Below, in pieces: positions 40,411 through 48,580 of a stretch of 64,000 bases of DNA. A program made the position numbers and the translations under genes. The stretch comes from CAVVAL01 sp963742725. Lineage in GTDB: Bacteria; Actinomycetota; Actinomycetes; Mycobacteriales; Cryptosporangiaceae. How positions within the stretch are numbered: position 1 is the first letter of the stretch; each line of letters opens with the position of its first letter. The notes beneath the pieces were generated by a model that was not told the DNA's origin, did not search any database, and saw only the letters and a list, made by a program, of their open reading frames with translations. Location of the stretch: positions 248,001 through 312,000 of the forward strand of contig CAVUMX010000001.1 in assembly GCA_963742725.1 (NCBI GenBank), in the 5' to 3' direction.

Positions 40411-40947
40411 TCAGCTCGCCTCGGCACGGACGGCGGCCTGGCGCGGCCCGCTGGTCGCCTCCAGGTGGGCGAGGATGTGGCGCAGCCCGGCGGCCATCTC
40501 GGCCGCGCGACGCTCCGTCATGTCGCCGAGGACGAACACCTCCTCGGCGTTGAAGGCCGGGAACAGGCCCTCCATGAGGTCCCGCCCGGCGTCGGTGAGC
40601 CGCAGCAGCACGAGCCGCCCGTCGCTCGGGTGGGTGGACCGTTCGACGAGCCCGCGCGATTCGAGGGTCTTCACGACGCCGGTCAGGGTGCCCTTGGAGA
40701 TGCCGGCCTCCTCGGCGGCGTGGCGCGTCTCGGGTTCGCGCCAGATCCAGATGACCCACAGCACGACGAAGCCGGTCCAGGTGAGGTCGCAGCTCCGCAG
40801 GACGGACTGCTCGACGTGATTGCGTATCGCCGCCGCGGCCCGGTGCAGGTTGGACACCACCTCCATCGCCCGGAAGTCCAGCGGCAGCCCGCCGAGGCGT
40901 TCGGTGACGGCGCGCTCGGTCTCCGTGAGCGTGTGGTGTCCGGTCAT
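40411..40947 (-). CDS. MarR-family regulator of the meta-cleavage cluster
   Basis: A 178-residue regulator: RAMEVVSNLHRAAAAIRNHV helix, TWTGFVVLWVIWIWREPETR, AEEAGISKGTLTGVVKTLESRG recognition helix and DGRLVLLRLTDAG wing. It resembles HpaR-type MarR proteins that respond to hydroxyphenylacetate compounds. Its ATG overlaps the stop of the acetoacetate-decarboxylase-like gene by 4 bp (ATGA). Three copies of one 14-bp palindrome upstream of ALDH, of this two-gene unit, and of the GS-like gene make it the probable common repressor. Confidence 0.87.
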   Translation of the reverse strand: MTGHHTLTETERAVTERLGGLPLDFRAMEVVSNLHRAAAAIRNHVEQSVLRSCDLTWTGFVVLWVIWIWREPETRHAAEEAGISKGTLTGVVKTLESRGLVERSTHPSDGRLVLLRLTDAGRDLMEGLFPAFNAEEVFVLGDMTERRAAEMAAGLRHILAHLEATSGPRQAAVRAEAS

Positions 40948-41741
40948 GGGGCGCTCCTCGCGGCGTTGTCCAGGGTGGTTCCACCGTCCCAGACGACGCC
41001 GACCTGGCGGTAATAGGCGCCGATGATCTCGTCCACGCGGAGCCGGGCGAGTTCCTCGGTGGGCGACTCGAACAGGTCGAGCGACGCGTCGCCACGCCAG
41101 GCCGGACCGCCGTCCACGCTCGCCGCGCTGGAGGCGATCAGCTCGTTGACGGTGTCCGGGCGTCCTTTCTCGACGGACGGCAGTACCCGGTGGTGCGCCA
41201 TCGGATGCGCGTTGACGAAGCCGCCCGTCGGGGACTCCTCGCGCAACGTCACGACCGCCTGGGCGAGCCGGCGGTCGCCGGCGGCGACGGTGGCGCCGAA
41301 CCGGCCGCCCGGGGCGATGCGCGGCGCCATGCCGTACGGATGCGGCCGCGTGAGGTGGATCGAGCCCAGCTTCTTCGGATACCCCTGGTGCAGGCCGCGT
41401 GCGATCGCGAAGTCCTTGTCGACCCAGATGTAGACGCAGCGCGAGAAGATCTCACCCCGGAACGCGCAGCGGACGACGACGAACGCCTCCTTGTACTGCG
41501 ACCGCACGGGATCGAGCAGTTCGTCGCCGCCGGTGGCGCAGGACTGCCAGTCGGCCCAGATGAGCGCGACGGCGCCAGGATCGTCCGGCGCGGGCTCCAG
41601 CGGGGGCGGGAGAAGTTCGGCCACGCGGGCCGGGTCGGTGCGGTATTCAATGGTGAGCAGGTCGCCGGAGTAGTGCCACGGCGGTGGTGGGATCAGCGAG
41701 GCGACGCCCGTCGCCGTCCGGGGAAAGAAGAACCCCTCCAT
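40944..41741 (-). CDS. acetoacetate-decarboxylase-family protein
   Basis: A 265-residue ADC-family protein: PPPPWHYSGDLLTIEYRTDP, SQYKEAFVVVRCAFRGE, and the loop YPKKLGSIHLTRPH, whose tandem Lys corresponds to the Schiff-base Lys region of acetoacetate decarboxylase. Family members also include aldol-condensing and dehydrating enzymes, so decarboxylation is not certain. AGGGGGC precedes the ATG at 41741. It is coupled to the MarR gene and preceded by operator copy B, so it belongs to the meta-cleavage regulon, perhaps acting on a ring-fission product. Confidence 0.83.
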   Translation of the reverse strand: MEGFFFPRTATGVASLIPPPPWHYSGDLLTIEYRTDPARVAELLPPPLEPAPDDPGAVALIWADWQSCATGGDELLDPVRSQYKEAFVVVRCAFRGEIFSRCVYIWVDKDFAIARGLHQGYPKKLGSIHLTRPHPYGMAPRIAPGGRFGATVAAGDRRLAQAVVTLREESPTGGFVNAHPMAHHRVLPSVEKGRPDTVNELIASSAASVDGGPAWRGDASLDLFESPTEELARLRVDEIIGAYYRQVGVVWDGGTTLDNAARSAP

Positions 41742-41759
41742 CGGCGCCCCCTGCTTTTT

Positions 41760-41773
41760 GTTTGGACCCGCAC
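41760..41773. promoter_or_regulatory. MarR operator copy B (ADC-marR promoter)
   Basis: GTTTGGACCCGCAC followed by GATATC matches the shared GTTTGG-AC-CCAAAC consensus at 12 of 14 positions. It lies 19 bp upstream of the ADC-like start. Confidence 0.7.
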
Positions 41774-41815
41774 GATATCACGGAACCCTTGCGAACCAGG
41801 CTCAATCATCCTACT

Positions 41816-41829
41816 GTTTGCTCCCAAAC
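41816..41829. promoter_or_regulatory. MarR operator copy C (GS-like gene promoter)
   Basis: GTTTGCTCCCAAAC followed by GATCTT matches the shared consensus at 12 of 14 positions. It lies 22 bp upstream of the GTG of the glutamine-synthetase-like gene. Confidence 0.7.
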
Positions 41830-41850
41830 GATCTTACCAGGGAGGCGCTC

Positions 41851-43134
41851 GTGACGGAGATCGACGTCGTCCGGATCGTGTATCCGGACCTGATCGGCGT
41901 CGACCGCGGCCGCGACGTGCTGGCCGGCGAGCTGCCCGATCACGGCGTCGCGTTCTGCCGGGCGATCTACCACACCTCACCGCGCGGAGACGTGGTCAAG
42001 GTGCCGGGCGGACTGGACGCCGGGCTGCCGGACATCACGATCCGCCCCGACCGCGACACGATCCGTCCGCTGCCGTGGGAACCGGGCGTGGCCTGGTGCC
42101 TCGGCGACGCGTACGAGAAGGACGGGACGCGGTGCCCCGAGGATCCGCGCAACCTGGTCCGCCGGGTGGTCGAGCGGTTCGGCGAGCTCGGCCTGTCCCC
42201 CGTGGTCGGTCCGGAGCTGGAGTACTTCCTGCTGGTGCCGGCCGGGTCCGGATGGGCGCGGTACGCCGACGCACCCGGCGACGTCTACACCGCCGGCCGG
42301 CGCGGCGACCCGGACGGGCACCTGCTCACGACGCTCCGCGCGCTGCGTGACCTCGGGCTCGACGTCACGGCGGCGAACCACGAGTTCAGCGGCGGCCAGT
42401 TCGAGATCAACCTGCGGCACTCCGGCGCGCTCGACGCCGCCGACCGGGCGTTCCTCTTCAAGGCGGCCGTCAAGGAGCTCGCGCGGCGCGCGGGCCAGCG
42501 GGCCACGTTCATGGCGAAGCCGTTCAACGACGAGGGCGGGTCCGGCTTCCACGTCCATCTGTCGTGCCTGGACGGCGACGGGCGGAACGCGTTCGACGAC
42601 CCCGGCGGCGCGCACGGGCTGTCCGCGGTCGCGCTCCACGCCGTGGCCGGCGTCCTCACGCACGCACCCGCCCTCGCCGCACTGCTCAACCCCACGATCA
42701 ACTCCTACAAGCGGTTCGGTCCGGACAGCCTGGCGCCCTGGCTGATCGACTGGGGCCTCGACAACCGCAGTGCGATGCTCCGGATCCCGCACGAGCGCGG
42801 CCAGGGCAGCCGGCTCGAAGCGCGGCTCGGCGACGCGTCCGCCAACCCGTACGTGGGTATCGCCGGGCTGCTCGCCGCTGCCTTTGTCGGCATCCGCGAC
42901 CGGCTGGAGCCACCGGCACCGCTGGAGGGGTACGGGTACGACGCGTCCCGGTCCCGGCGGCTCCCGCGACGGCTGCCCGAGGCGCTCGACGCCCTGGCCG
43001 GCGACGACGCGCTGACGGACGTCCTCGGCAAGGGCTTCGTCGAGCCGTTCCTCGCGTACAAGCGCAACGAGGTGGAACGGTTCGAGCGGTACGTCACCGA
43101 CTGGGAGTTCGGCGAGTACGCCTATCACCTGTAA
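41851..43134 (+). CDS. glutamine-synthetase-like gamma-glutamyl ligase
   Basis: A 427-residue glutamine-synthetase-fold ligase. VVGPELEYFLL and the NHEFSGGQFEINLRHSGAL strand hold the metal-binding Glu residues; MAKPFNDEGGSGFHVHLS is the ATP/His motif; NPTINSYKRFGPDSLAPW and RIPHERGQGSRLEARL are the late substrate motifs. It is shorter than GlnA and resembles PuuA/GlnA3/GlnA4-type enzymes, which attach glutamate to amines instead of ammonia. With a MarR operator shared with aromatic meta-cleavage genes, an aromatic or aryl-alkyl amine is a plausible substrate (inference). GTG 41851 follows AGGGAGG. Confidence 0.87.
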   Translation: MTEIDVVRIVYPDLIGVDRGRDVLAGELPDHGVAFCRAIYHTSPRGDVVKVPGGLDAGLPDITIRPDRDTIRPLPWEPGVAWCLGDAYEKDGTRCPEDPRNLVRRVVERFGELGLSPVVGPELEYFLLVPAGSGWARYADAPGDVYTAGRRGDPDGHLLTTLRALRDLGLDVTAANHEFSGGQFEINLRHSGALDAADRAFLFKAAVKELARRAGQRATFMAKPFNDEGGSGFHVHLSCLDGDGRNAFDDPGGAHGLSAVALHAVAGVLTHAPALAALLNPTINSYKRFGPDSLAPWLIDWGLDNRSAMLRIPHERGQGSRLEARLGDASANPYVGIAGLLAAAFVGIRDRLEPPAPLEGYGYDASRSRRLPRRLPEALDALAGDDALTDVLGKGFVEPFLAYKRNEVERFERYVTDWEFGEYAYHL

Positions 43135-43146
43135 CCCCTTGCCGGC

Positions 43147-43163
43147 GCACGAACGATCGTGCT
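43147..43163. promoter_or_regulatory. TetR operator copy 1 (autoregulatory)
   Basis: GCACGAACGATCGTGCT lies 11 bp upstream of the TetR ATG at 43175. It overlaps a TAAAAA -10-like hexamer. Its reverse complement recurs at 43892-43908 with one mismatch. Confidence 0.72.
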
Positions 43164-43174
43164 AAAAACTGTCC

Positions 43175-43777
43175 ATGGGTAAGGGTGAGGCGACGAAACG
43201 GACGATCCTCGACGAGGCGGCCCGGCTCGCCAGCCAGGTCGGGCTCGGCGGGCTGACGATCGGCTCCCTCGCCACGCAGACCGAGCTGTCCAAGAGCGGA
43301 CTGTTCGCACACTTCCGCTCGAAGGAATCCCTCCAGGTCCAGGTGCTGGAGCATGCGGCCGAGCGGTTCCGCGAGCGTGTCGTCCGGCCGACGTTCGCCG
43401 CGCCGCGTGGCGAGCAACGGCTCCGGACGCTGTTCGAGCACTGGATCACCTGGGTCGACACCTCCCTGCCCGGCGGCTGCATCTTCATCAGCGCGGGCAT
43501 CGAATTCGACGACCAGCCCGGCCCGGTCCGCGACCAGATCGCACAGTCCCAGCAGCTCTGGTTCGAGACGATCGCGGCGATCGTGACCGATGCCGTCGAG
43601 TCCGGCGACCTGGCCGGCGACACCGATCCGGCCGACTTCGCGCAGGACCTGTACGGCGTCCTGCTCGCCTACCACCTCACGGACCGGCTGCTCAAGGACC
43701 CCGACTCCGAGACGCGCGCCCGCCGCTCCTTCGACCGGCTGCTCCGCTCCGCCCTCACGGCCCCGGCCATGCGCTGA
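43175..43777 (+). CDS. TetR-family regulator
   Basis: A 200-residue repressor: KRTILDEAARLASQVGLGG, then LTIGSLATQTELSKSGLFAHF, with a TetR_C-type ligand domain (EHWITWVDTSLPGGCIFISA, AIEFDDQPG). No ribosome-binding site is visible; TAAAAA lies 6 nt before the ATG, so a leaderless start is likely. The 17-bp motif overlapping its promoter recurs inside the next gene, so it probably represses itself and the alpha/beta hydrolase. It follows the GS-like gene by 40 bp but has its own promoter region. Confidence 0.9.
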   Translation: MGKGEATKRTILDEAARLASQVGLGGLTIGSLATQTELSKSGLFAHFRSKESLQVQVLEHAAERFRERVVRPTFAAPRGEQRLRTLFEHWITWVDTSLPGGCIFISAGIEFDDQPGPVRDQIAQSQQLWFETIAAIVTDAVESGDLAGDTDPADFAQDLYGVLLAYHLTDRLLKDPDSETRARRSFDRLLRSALTAPAMR

Positions 43778-43861
43778 CCCCGGCCACCTGCCCGACCTGC
43801 CCACCCCGGCCACCCGCCGCCCGCAGCCACCCGCCCGACCCGACCGCTATCAGGAGTGACG

Positions 43862-44746
43862 ATGAGCAAGCTCGCAGTGCGCCTTCGGAATAGCACGATC
43901 GTTCGTACGTTCGCGATGCTGGAACGGGTCAGCCCCGCGCTCGGCGGGCGATGGGCAGAGGCGCTGTGGTTCTCCGTTCCCGCCGGACGCCGGATCCAGC
44001 GCCGGGTGCCCGCGCCGGACCGCACGTTCGCGCTGAACACCGCCGTCGGACGGATCGCCGGCGACCGGTGGGGCAACGGCAACGGCCGCATCGTCTACCT
44101 GCTGCACGGCTGGGCCGGCCAGCGGTCCGACCTCGATGCGCTCGTCGCGCCGCTCGTCGACGCCGGCCACGACGTCGTCACCCTGGACGCGCCGAGCCAC
44201 GGCGACTCCGGTCCCGGCCCGGACGGACCGAAGCGCGGCTCGATCCCCCAGTTCGCCGCCGCGCTCGCGGCCGTGGTCGCGGCCGAAGGTCCGGCCTATG
44301 CCGTGATCGCGCACTCACTCGGCGCGGTCGCCACGATGCACGCCGTCGCCGACGGCACGCCGGTCGAGCGCCTCGCCTTCATCGCGCCGATGGGCGATCC
44401 GCTGACGTACACCTACGAGTTCGCGCGGCGGCTCGGGTTCGGCGACCGGATCCGGCGGCAGCTGGTGGACCGCATCGAGGCGCGGTTCTCCCGTCCGATG
44501 TCGCACTTCAGCCTCGCCGGTCGCGCCGGCGAGCTGTCGCCACGGCCGCGGCTCCTCGTCGCCCACGATCGTGGCGACCGGGAGACCCAGTGGTCCGACA
44601 GCGCGGCGTTCACCGCGGACTGGCCCGGCGCGACGCTGGTCACCACGACCGGGCTCGGGCACCGGCGGATCCTGCGGGACCCGTCCACCGTGACCGCCGC
44701 CGTCACGTTCGTCGTGGAGGCACCCGCCGACCAGCCGTCTTGGTAG
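43862..44746 (+). CDS. alpha/beta hydrolase
   Basis: A 294-residue alpha/beta hydrolase. IVYLLHGWAGQRSD is the oxyanion strand, YAVIAHSLGAVATMHA the nucleophile elbow (AHSLGA), LLVAHDRGDRETQW the acid region and TTGLGHRRILRDP the catalytic His. An N-terminal helical segment of about 50 residues precedes the core. ATG 43862 is preceded by AGGAG at 5 nt. Positions 43892-43908, codons 11-16, contain the TetR operator sequence found upstream of the preceding regulator gene. The ester substrate is unknown. Confidence 0.87.
   Translation: MSKLAVRLRNSTIVRTFAMLERVSPALGGRWAEALWFSVPAGRRIQRRVPAPDRTFALNTAVGRIAGDRWGNGNGRIVYLLHGWAGQRSDLDALVAPLVDAGHDVVTLDAPSHGDSGPGPDGPKRGSIPQFAAALAAVVAAEGPAYAVIAHSLGAVATMHAVADGTPVERLAFIAPMGDPLTYTYEFARRLGFGDRIRRQLVDRIEARFSRPMSHFSLAGRAGELSPRPRLLVAHDRGDRETQWSDSAAFTADWPGATLVTTTGLGHRRILRDPSTVTAAVTFVVEAPADQPSW
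43892..43908. promoter_or_regulatory. TetR operator copy 2 inside the hydrolase coding sequence
   Basis: AGCACGATCGTTCGTAC matches the reverse complement of operator copy 1 at 16 of 17 bases. It starts 30 nt after the hydrolase start codon and encodes part of NSTIVRTF. A repressor bound here would act as a transcription roadblock. Confidence 0.68.
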
Positions 44747-44768
44747 CGCTTTCACCTATGCTGGGCGC

Positions 44769-45371
44769 ATGGTCCTGCTCCGACCGTACGAACCGCGCGA
44801 CCGCGACGCCGTGTACGACGTCTGCGTCCGTACCGCGCACCTCGGCGGCGACGCCCGGCCGTACTACCAGGACCCGAACCTGCTCCCGGAGATCTTCGCC
44901 GGCCCGTACCTCCACCTGGAGCCCGAACTCGCCTTCGTCGTCGCCGACGGCCGCCGCGCGGTCGGGTACATCCTCGGCACCGCCGACACGGCCACGTTCG
45001 TGAAGCGGTTCGCCGCCGAGTGGCTCCCCGGCGTCGAGGACCGCTACCCGGCGCCCGGCGGCGAACCGGTCACGCCGGACGAGGTCATGGCCAACCTGCT
45101 GCACACGCCGGAACGGATGATCGTGCCGGAACTGGCCGGCTACCCCGCGCACCTGCACATCGACCTGCTGCCGGAGTACCAGCGTTCCGGCCACGGACGC
45201 GCGCTCGTCGAAGCGTTCACGGCCGCGCTGCGACGGGCCGGCGCACCCGCGGTGCACCTCGGCATGGTCACCGGGAACCATCCGGCACGGGCGTTCTACG
45301 ACCGGCTGGGATTCCACGTCATCGACACCCCCGACCCGGGCCCGCTCACCTTCTTCGGGCTCCACCTCTAA
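44769..45371 (+). CDS. GNAT-family N-acetyltransferase
   Basis: A 200-residue GNAT protein. The acetyl-CoA loop reads LPEYQRSGHGRALVEAFTAAL (Q/RxxGxG/A), with VHLGMVTGNHPARAFYDRLGF as motif B and AFVVADGRRAVGYILGTADT as motif D. The FVKRFAAEWLPGVEDRYP insert is like the GNAT domain found near O-GlcNAcase genes, but the acceptor is unknown. TATGCT lies 6 nt before the ATG at 44769, with no ribosome-binding site, so the start is likely leaderless. A terminator hairpin follows. Confidence 0.88.
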   Translation: MVLLRPYEPRDRDAVYDVCVRTAHLGGDARPYYQDPNLLPEIFAGPYLHLEPELAFVVADGRRAVGYILGTADTATFVKRFAAEWLPGVEDRYPAPGGEPVTPDEVMANLLHTPERMIVPELAGYPAHLHIDLLPEYQRSGHGRALVEAFTAALRRAGAPAVHLGMVTGNHPARAFYDRLGFHVIDTPDPGPLTFFGLHL

Positions 45372-45419
45372 CCGGCCGGCCGCGGCCGCGCACCCAGCGG
45401 GCCGGCGATCGAGGGGGCG

Positions 45420-45456
45420 GGCCGCGCTCGGCACCACGGGGGCGCCGAGCGCGGCC
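45420..45456 (+). terminator. terminator after the GNAT gene
   Basis: GGCCGCGCTCGGC (45420-45432) and GCCGAGCGCGGCC (45444-45456) form a perfect 13-bp stem with an 11-nt loop, about 50 bp after the GNAT stop. Confidence 0.72.
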
Positions 45457-45512
45457 GGGTTCGCCCCTGGCGAAACTTGGCCGACCAAGGAATTGTCGGG
45501 ACCGCCCAAGCA

Positions 45513-45531
45513 TTGAGCCAGTTGGACTCAA
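45513..45531. promoter_or_regulatory. HAIR element (HspR site) upstream of lon
   Basis: TTGAGC-N7-ACTCAA matches the HspR recognition repeat CTTGAGT-N7-ACTCAAG with the exact 7-bp spacer and one mismatch in the six-base arms. It is 30 bp upstream of the lon start. HspR control of lon is known in Streptomyces, so heat-shock regulation is well supported. Confidence 0.82.
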
Positions 45532-45560
45532 CTTAGGGCCGCCCGACGCGAGGTGACGCA

Positions 45561-47897
45561 ATGCCCACAACCGTGACACTGCCCGTTCTTCCTTTGACCG
45601 ATTCCGTCGTCCTGCCCGGCATGGTCGTGCCCATCGAACTCGACCGGGACGCGCAGGCCGCCGTGGACGCCGCCAGCACGGCCAGCGGCGCCGGTACCGC
45701 AGAACTTCTCCTCGTACCCCGGATCGACGGCAACTACGGCGAGGCCGGCACGCTCGCGACCGTCGAGCAGGTCGGCCGGCTGCCGAGCGGCGAGCGCGCC
45801 GCCGTCGTCCGGGGCGTGTCGCGTGCCCGGATCGGCCACGGCGTGAACGGGCCCGGCGCCGCCCTGTGGGTGGAGGCGACGGTCCTCGCCGACGACAAGT
45901 CCGACCCGCGCGTGGTCGAGTTGGCCCGCGACTACAAGGCGCTGGTCCTGTCGATCCTGCAGCAGCGGGGCGCGTGGCAGGTGACGGACGCCGTCCAGCG
46001 CATCACCGACCCCGGCGAGCTCGCCGACACCGCCGGCTACGCCCCGTACCTCGACCTGGCGCAGAAGGTCGAACTGCTGGCGACGGTCGACGTCGCCGCT
46101 CGTCTCGACCAGCTCATCGAATGGGGCCGCGCGCACCTCGCCGAGCTGGAGGTGTCGGAGAAGATCCGCGACGACGTCCGCGAGGGCATGGAGAAGACGC
46201 AGCGCGAGTTCCTGCTCCGGCAGCAGCTCGCGGCGATCCGCAAGGAACTGGGCGAGGACTCCGGCGAGGGCGGCGACGACTACCGCGCACGCGTCGAGTC
46301 CGCCGACCTGCCCGAGAACGTCCGGGCGGCGGCGATGCGCGAGGTCGACAAGCTCGAACGGACGGGCGACGCCTCCCCCGAGGTCTCGTGGATACGCACG
46401 TGGCTCGACACCGTCCTCGAACTGCCGTGGAACACCCGCACCGAGGACTCGGCGGACGTCGCCGCGGCGCGCGAGATCCTGGACGCCGACCACGCCGGCC
46501 TGGACGACGTGAAGGACCGGATCGTGGAGTACCTGGCGGTCCGCGCCCGGCGTGCCGCCCGCGGCCTGGACGTCGTGGGAGGGCGCGGCAGTGGTGCCGT
46601 GCTGGCGCTCGTCGGCCCTCCGGGCGTCGGCAAGACGTCGCTCGGCGAGTCCGTCGCGCGCGCCCTGGGACGGACGTTCGTCCGGGTGTCGCTCGGCGGC
46701 GTCCGGGACGAAGCCGAGATCCGTGGCCACCGCCGCACGTACGTCGGCGCGCAGCCGGGCCGGCTGGTCCGGGCGATCCGCGAGGCCGGCTCGATGAACC
46801 CGGTCGTCCTGCTCGACGAGGTCGACAAGGTCGGCGCCGACTACCGGGGCGACCCGGCGGCGGCGCTGCTGGAGGTCCTCGACCCGGCGCAGAACCACAC
46901 GTTCCGAGACCACTACCTGGAGGTCGAGCTGGACCTCTCGGACGTCCTCTTCCTGGCTACCGCCAACGTCGCCGAGGCGATCCCGGACGCGCTGCTCGAC
47001 CGGATGGAGGTCGTCCGGCTCGACGGGTACACCGAGGACGAGAAGGTCACGATCGCCCGTGACCACCTCCTCGCCCGGCAGCGGACGCTCGCCGGCCTGG
47101 ACGCCGACGAGGTGACCGTCACGGACGACGCCCTGCGGTCGGTCGCCGCCGAGCACACGCGCGAGGCCGGCGTCCGGCAGCTGGAGCGGGCGATCGCCCG
47201 GATCCTGCGCAAGGTGGCGACCCGGCTGGCCACGGAACCGGGACCGGTCACGGTGGACGCCGACACGCTCCGCACCTACCTGGGGCGTCCGCGCTTCACC
47301 CCGGAGTCGGCCGAGCGCACGGCCGCCCCGGGCGTCGCGACCGGCCTGGCCGTGACCGGGGCCGGCGGAGACGTGCTGTTCATCGAGGCGACGGCGATGC
47401 CCGGCGAGGCGGGGCTGACGCTCACCGGCCAGCTCGGCGACGTCATGAAGGAGTCGGCGCAGATCGCGGCGTCCTACCTGCGGGCGAACGGCGACCGGCT
47501 CGGCATCGACGCCGACGGCCTGGCCGCGCGCCGGATCCACGTGCACGTCCCGGCCGGCGCGGTTCCCAAGGACGGGCCGTCGGCGGGCATCACGATGGTG
47601 ACGGCGCTGGCGTCGCTGCTGTCCGGACGCCCCGTGCGGGCCGAGGTCGGCATGACGGGCGAGGTGTCGCTCACCGGACGGGTCCTGCCGATCGGTGGCG
47701 TCAAGCAGAAGCTGCTCGCCGCCCACCGCGCCGGCCTGACCGAGGTGTTCCTGCCGGCGCGCAACGGGCCCGACCTGGACGACGTCCCCGCGTCGATCCT
47801 CGACGAGCTGACCGTGCACCTCGTGGACGACGTCGCGGACGTGGTCGCCCGCGCCCTCGCTCCAGCCGCCGACGCCGCCGTCCCCACGGCAGCCTGA
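45561..47897 (+). CDS. lon: ATP-dependent Lon protease
   Basis: A 778-residue LonA protease, close to the 784 of E. coli. The N-terminal LON domain begins PVLPLTDSVVLPGMVVPIEL. Walker A is VGPPGVGKTSLGES, and RVSLGGVRDEAEIRGHRRTY and VVLLDEVDKVGADYRGDPA follow. The catalytic Ser is S674 in PKDGPSAGITM and the catalytic Lys is K717, 43 residues later as in E. coli (679/722). Lon degrades misfolded and regulatory proteins in the cytoplasm. A HAIR element upstream implies repression by HspR. It stands alone as a unit. Confidence 0.97.
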   Translation: MPTTVTLPVLPLTDSVVLPGMVVPIELDRDAQAAVDAASTASGAGTAELLLVPRIDGNYGEAGTLATVEQVGRLPSGERAAVVRGVSRARIGHGVNGPGAALWVEATVLADDKSDPRVVELARDYKALVLSILQQRGAWQVTDAVQRITDPGELADTAGYAPYLDLAQKVELLATVDVAARLDQLIEWGRAHLAELEVSEKIRDDVREGMEKTQREFLLRQQLAAIRKELGEDSGEGGDDYRARVESADLPENVRAAAMREVDKLERTGDASPEVSWIRTWLDTVLELPWNTRTEDSADVAAAREILDADHAGLDDVKDRIVEYLAVRARRAARGLDVVGGRGSGAVLALVGPPGVGKTSLGESVARALGRTFVRVSLGGVRDEAEIRGHRRTYVGAQPGRLVRAIREAGSMNPVVLLDEVDKVGADYRGDPAAALLEVLDPAQNHTFRDHYLEVELDLSDVLFLATANVAEAIPDALLDRMEVVRLDGYTEDEKVTIARDHLLARQRTLAGLDADEVTVTDDALRSVAAEHTREAGVRQLERAIARILRKVATRLATEPGPVTVDADTLRTYLGRPRFTPESAERTAAPGVATGLAVTGAGGDVLFIEATAMPGEAGLTLTGQLGDVMKESAQIAASYLRANGDRLGIDADGLAARRIHVHVPAGAVPKDGPSAGITMVTALASLLSGRPVRAEVGMTGEVSLTGRVLPIGGVKQKLLAAHRAGLTEVFLPARNGPDLDDVPASILDELTVHLVDDVADVVARALAPAADAAVPTAA

Positions 47898-47913
47898 GGC
47901 CAGGGCTCGCGGG

Positions 47914-48342
47914 TCACAGGAGCCCCGCGAGCCTGTAGAGGACGAGCGAACCGGCCACAGCCACATTGAGGCTGTGGCCGGCGCCGACCATCGGTATCTC
48001 CACGGCGGCGTCCAGCAGGTCCAGCGCCTCGGGCGGGATGCCGGACTGCTCGTGACCGAGCACCGCGACGGTGCGGGCGCGCGCCGCGGGCAGGTCGCCA
48101 AGCCGGATCGCGTCTTCGGCCAGTTCGACGCCGAGGATGCGCGCCCCGCCGTCGCGTTCGGCGGCGAGCCACCGCAGCGGATCGCCCGTGCGGTGCACAC
48201 AGATGGGCCGGCGCAGGGTGTTGCCCCGCGCCAGCGCCTCGTCCACCCAGGGCCACGGCGGTACGGCGAGGCAGGCGCCGACCGCGTCGCAGGTCCGGAG
48301 CAGGGTGCCGAGGTTCGCGCCGTGCAGCGGCCGATACTCCAT
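47914..48342 (-). CDS. SpoU/TrmH-type RNA 2'-O-methyltransferase (short)
   Basis: A protein of about 142 residues with the SPOUT motifs: HGANLGTLLRTCDAVG (motif 1), VAVLGHEQSGIPPEALDLLDAAV (motif 2) and IPMVGAGHSLNVAVAGSLVLYRL (motif 3). It binds SAM in the trefoil knot and methylates ribose in tRNA or rRNA; the target is not clear. It is near the minimal TrmL size and lacks the RNA-binding N-terminal domain. The frame is open upstream, but no start codon with a ribosome-binding site was found, so ATG 48342 (or the adjacent GTG 48345) is a tentative start. Its promoter must overlap the riboswitch-controlled divergent gene. Confidence 0.82.
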   Translation of the reverse strand: MEYRPLHGANLGTLLRTCDAVGACLAVPPWPWVDEALARGNTLRRPICVHRTGDPLRWLAAERDGGARILGVELAEDAIRLGDLPAARARTVAVLGHEQSGIPPEALDLLDAAVEIPMVGAGHSLNVAVAGSLVLYRLAGLL

Positions 48343-48399
48343 CACGCTGGGTGATTGAATCGTCGCAAATAGGGCTCTAGCGCGTGTTGGCTGTTGCGG

Positions 48400-48570
48400 T
48401 AAGCTCTCGCCTGTTCGCCGGCTCCCTGCTGCCCCCCAGGCACGGTCGGTGATCACCGCCGCCCCGTCCACGGGGAGGGCCCGGGTGTCCGATCACTCGG
48501 GGTGAGCGAGGGCGTTCTTCCCGCCCGACGCCCCGTTGGCTGCCCCGGGAGGCGGTCAACGGAAGAAGGA
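48400..48570 (+). promoter_or_regulatory. ydaO/yuaA-type c-di-AMP riboswitch
   Basis: The leader of the cell-wall hydrolase gene contains the conserved segments of this class: TCGGGGTGA (48497-48505), TTCTTCCCGCCCGACGCCCC (from 48515), TTGGCTGCCCCGGGAGGCGG, and a 3' GGAAGAA (48561-48567) that pairs with TTCTTCC (48515-48521). The final AAGGA overlaps the ribosome-binding site region. In actinomycetes these riboswitches turn off cell-wall hydrolases when c-di-AMP is high. The left boundary is approximate. Confidence 0.82.
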
Positions 48571-48580
48571 CTCACGAACC

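Noticed and set aside
45528..48200. 890-codon minus-strand frame opposite lon
   Set aside because: Antisense shadow of lon; the lon strand has all catalytic residues.
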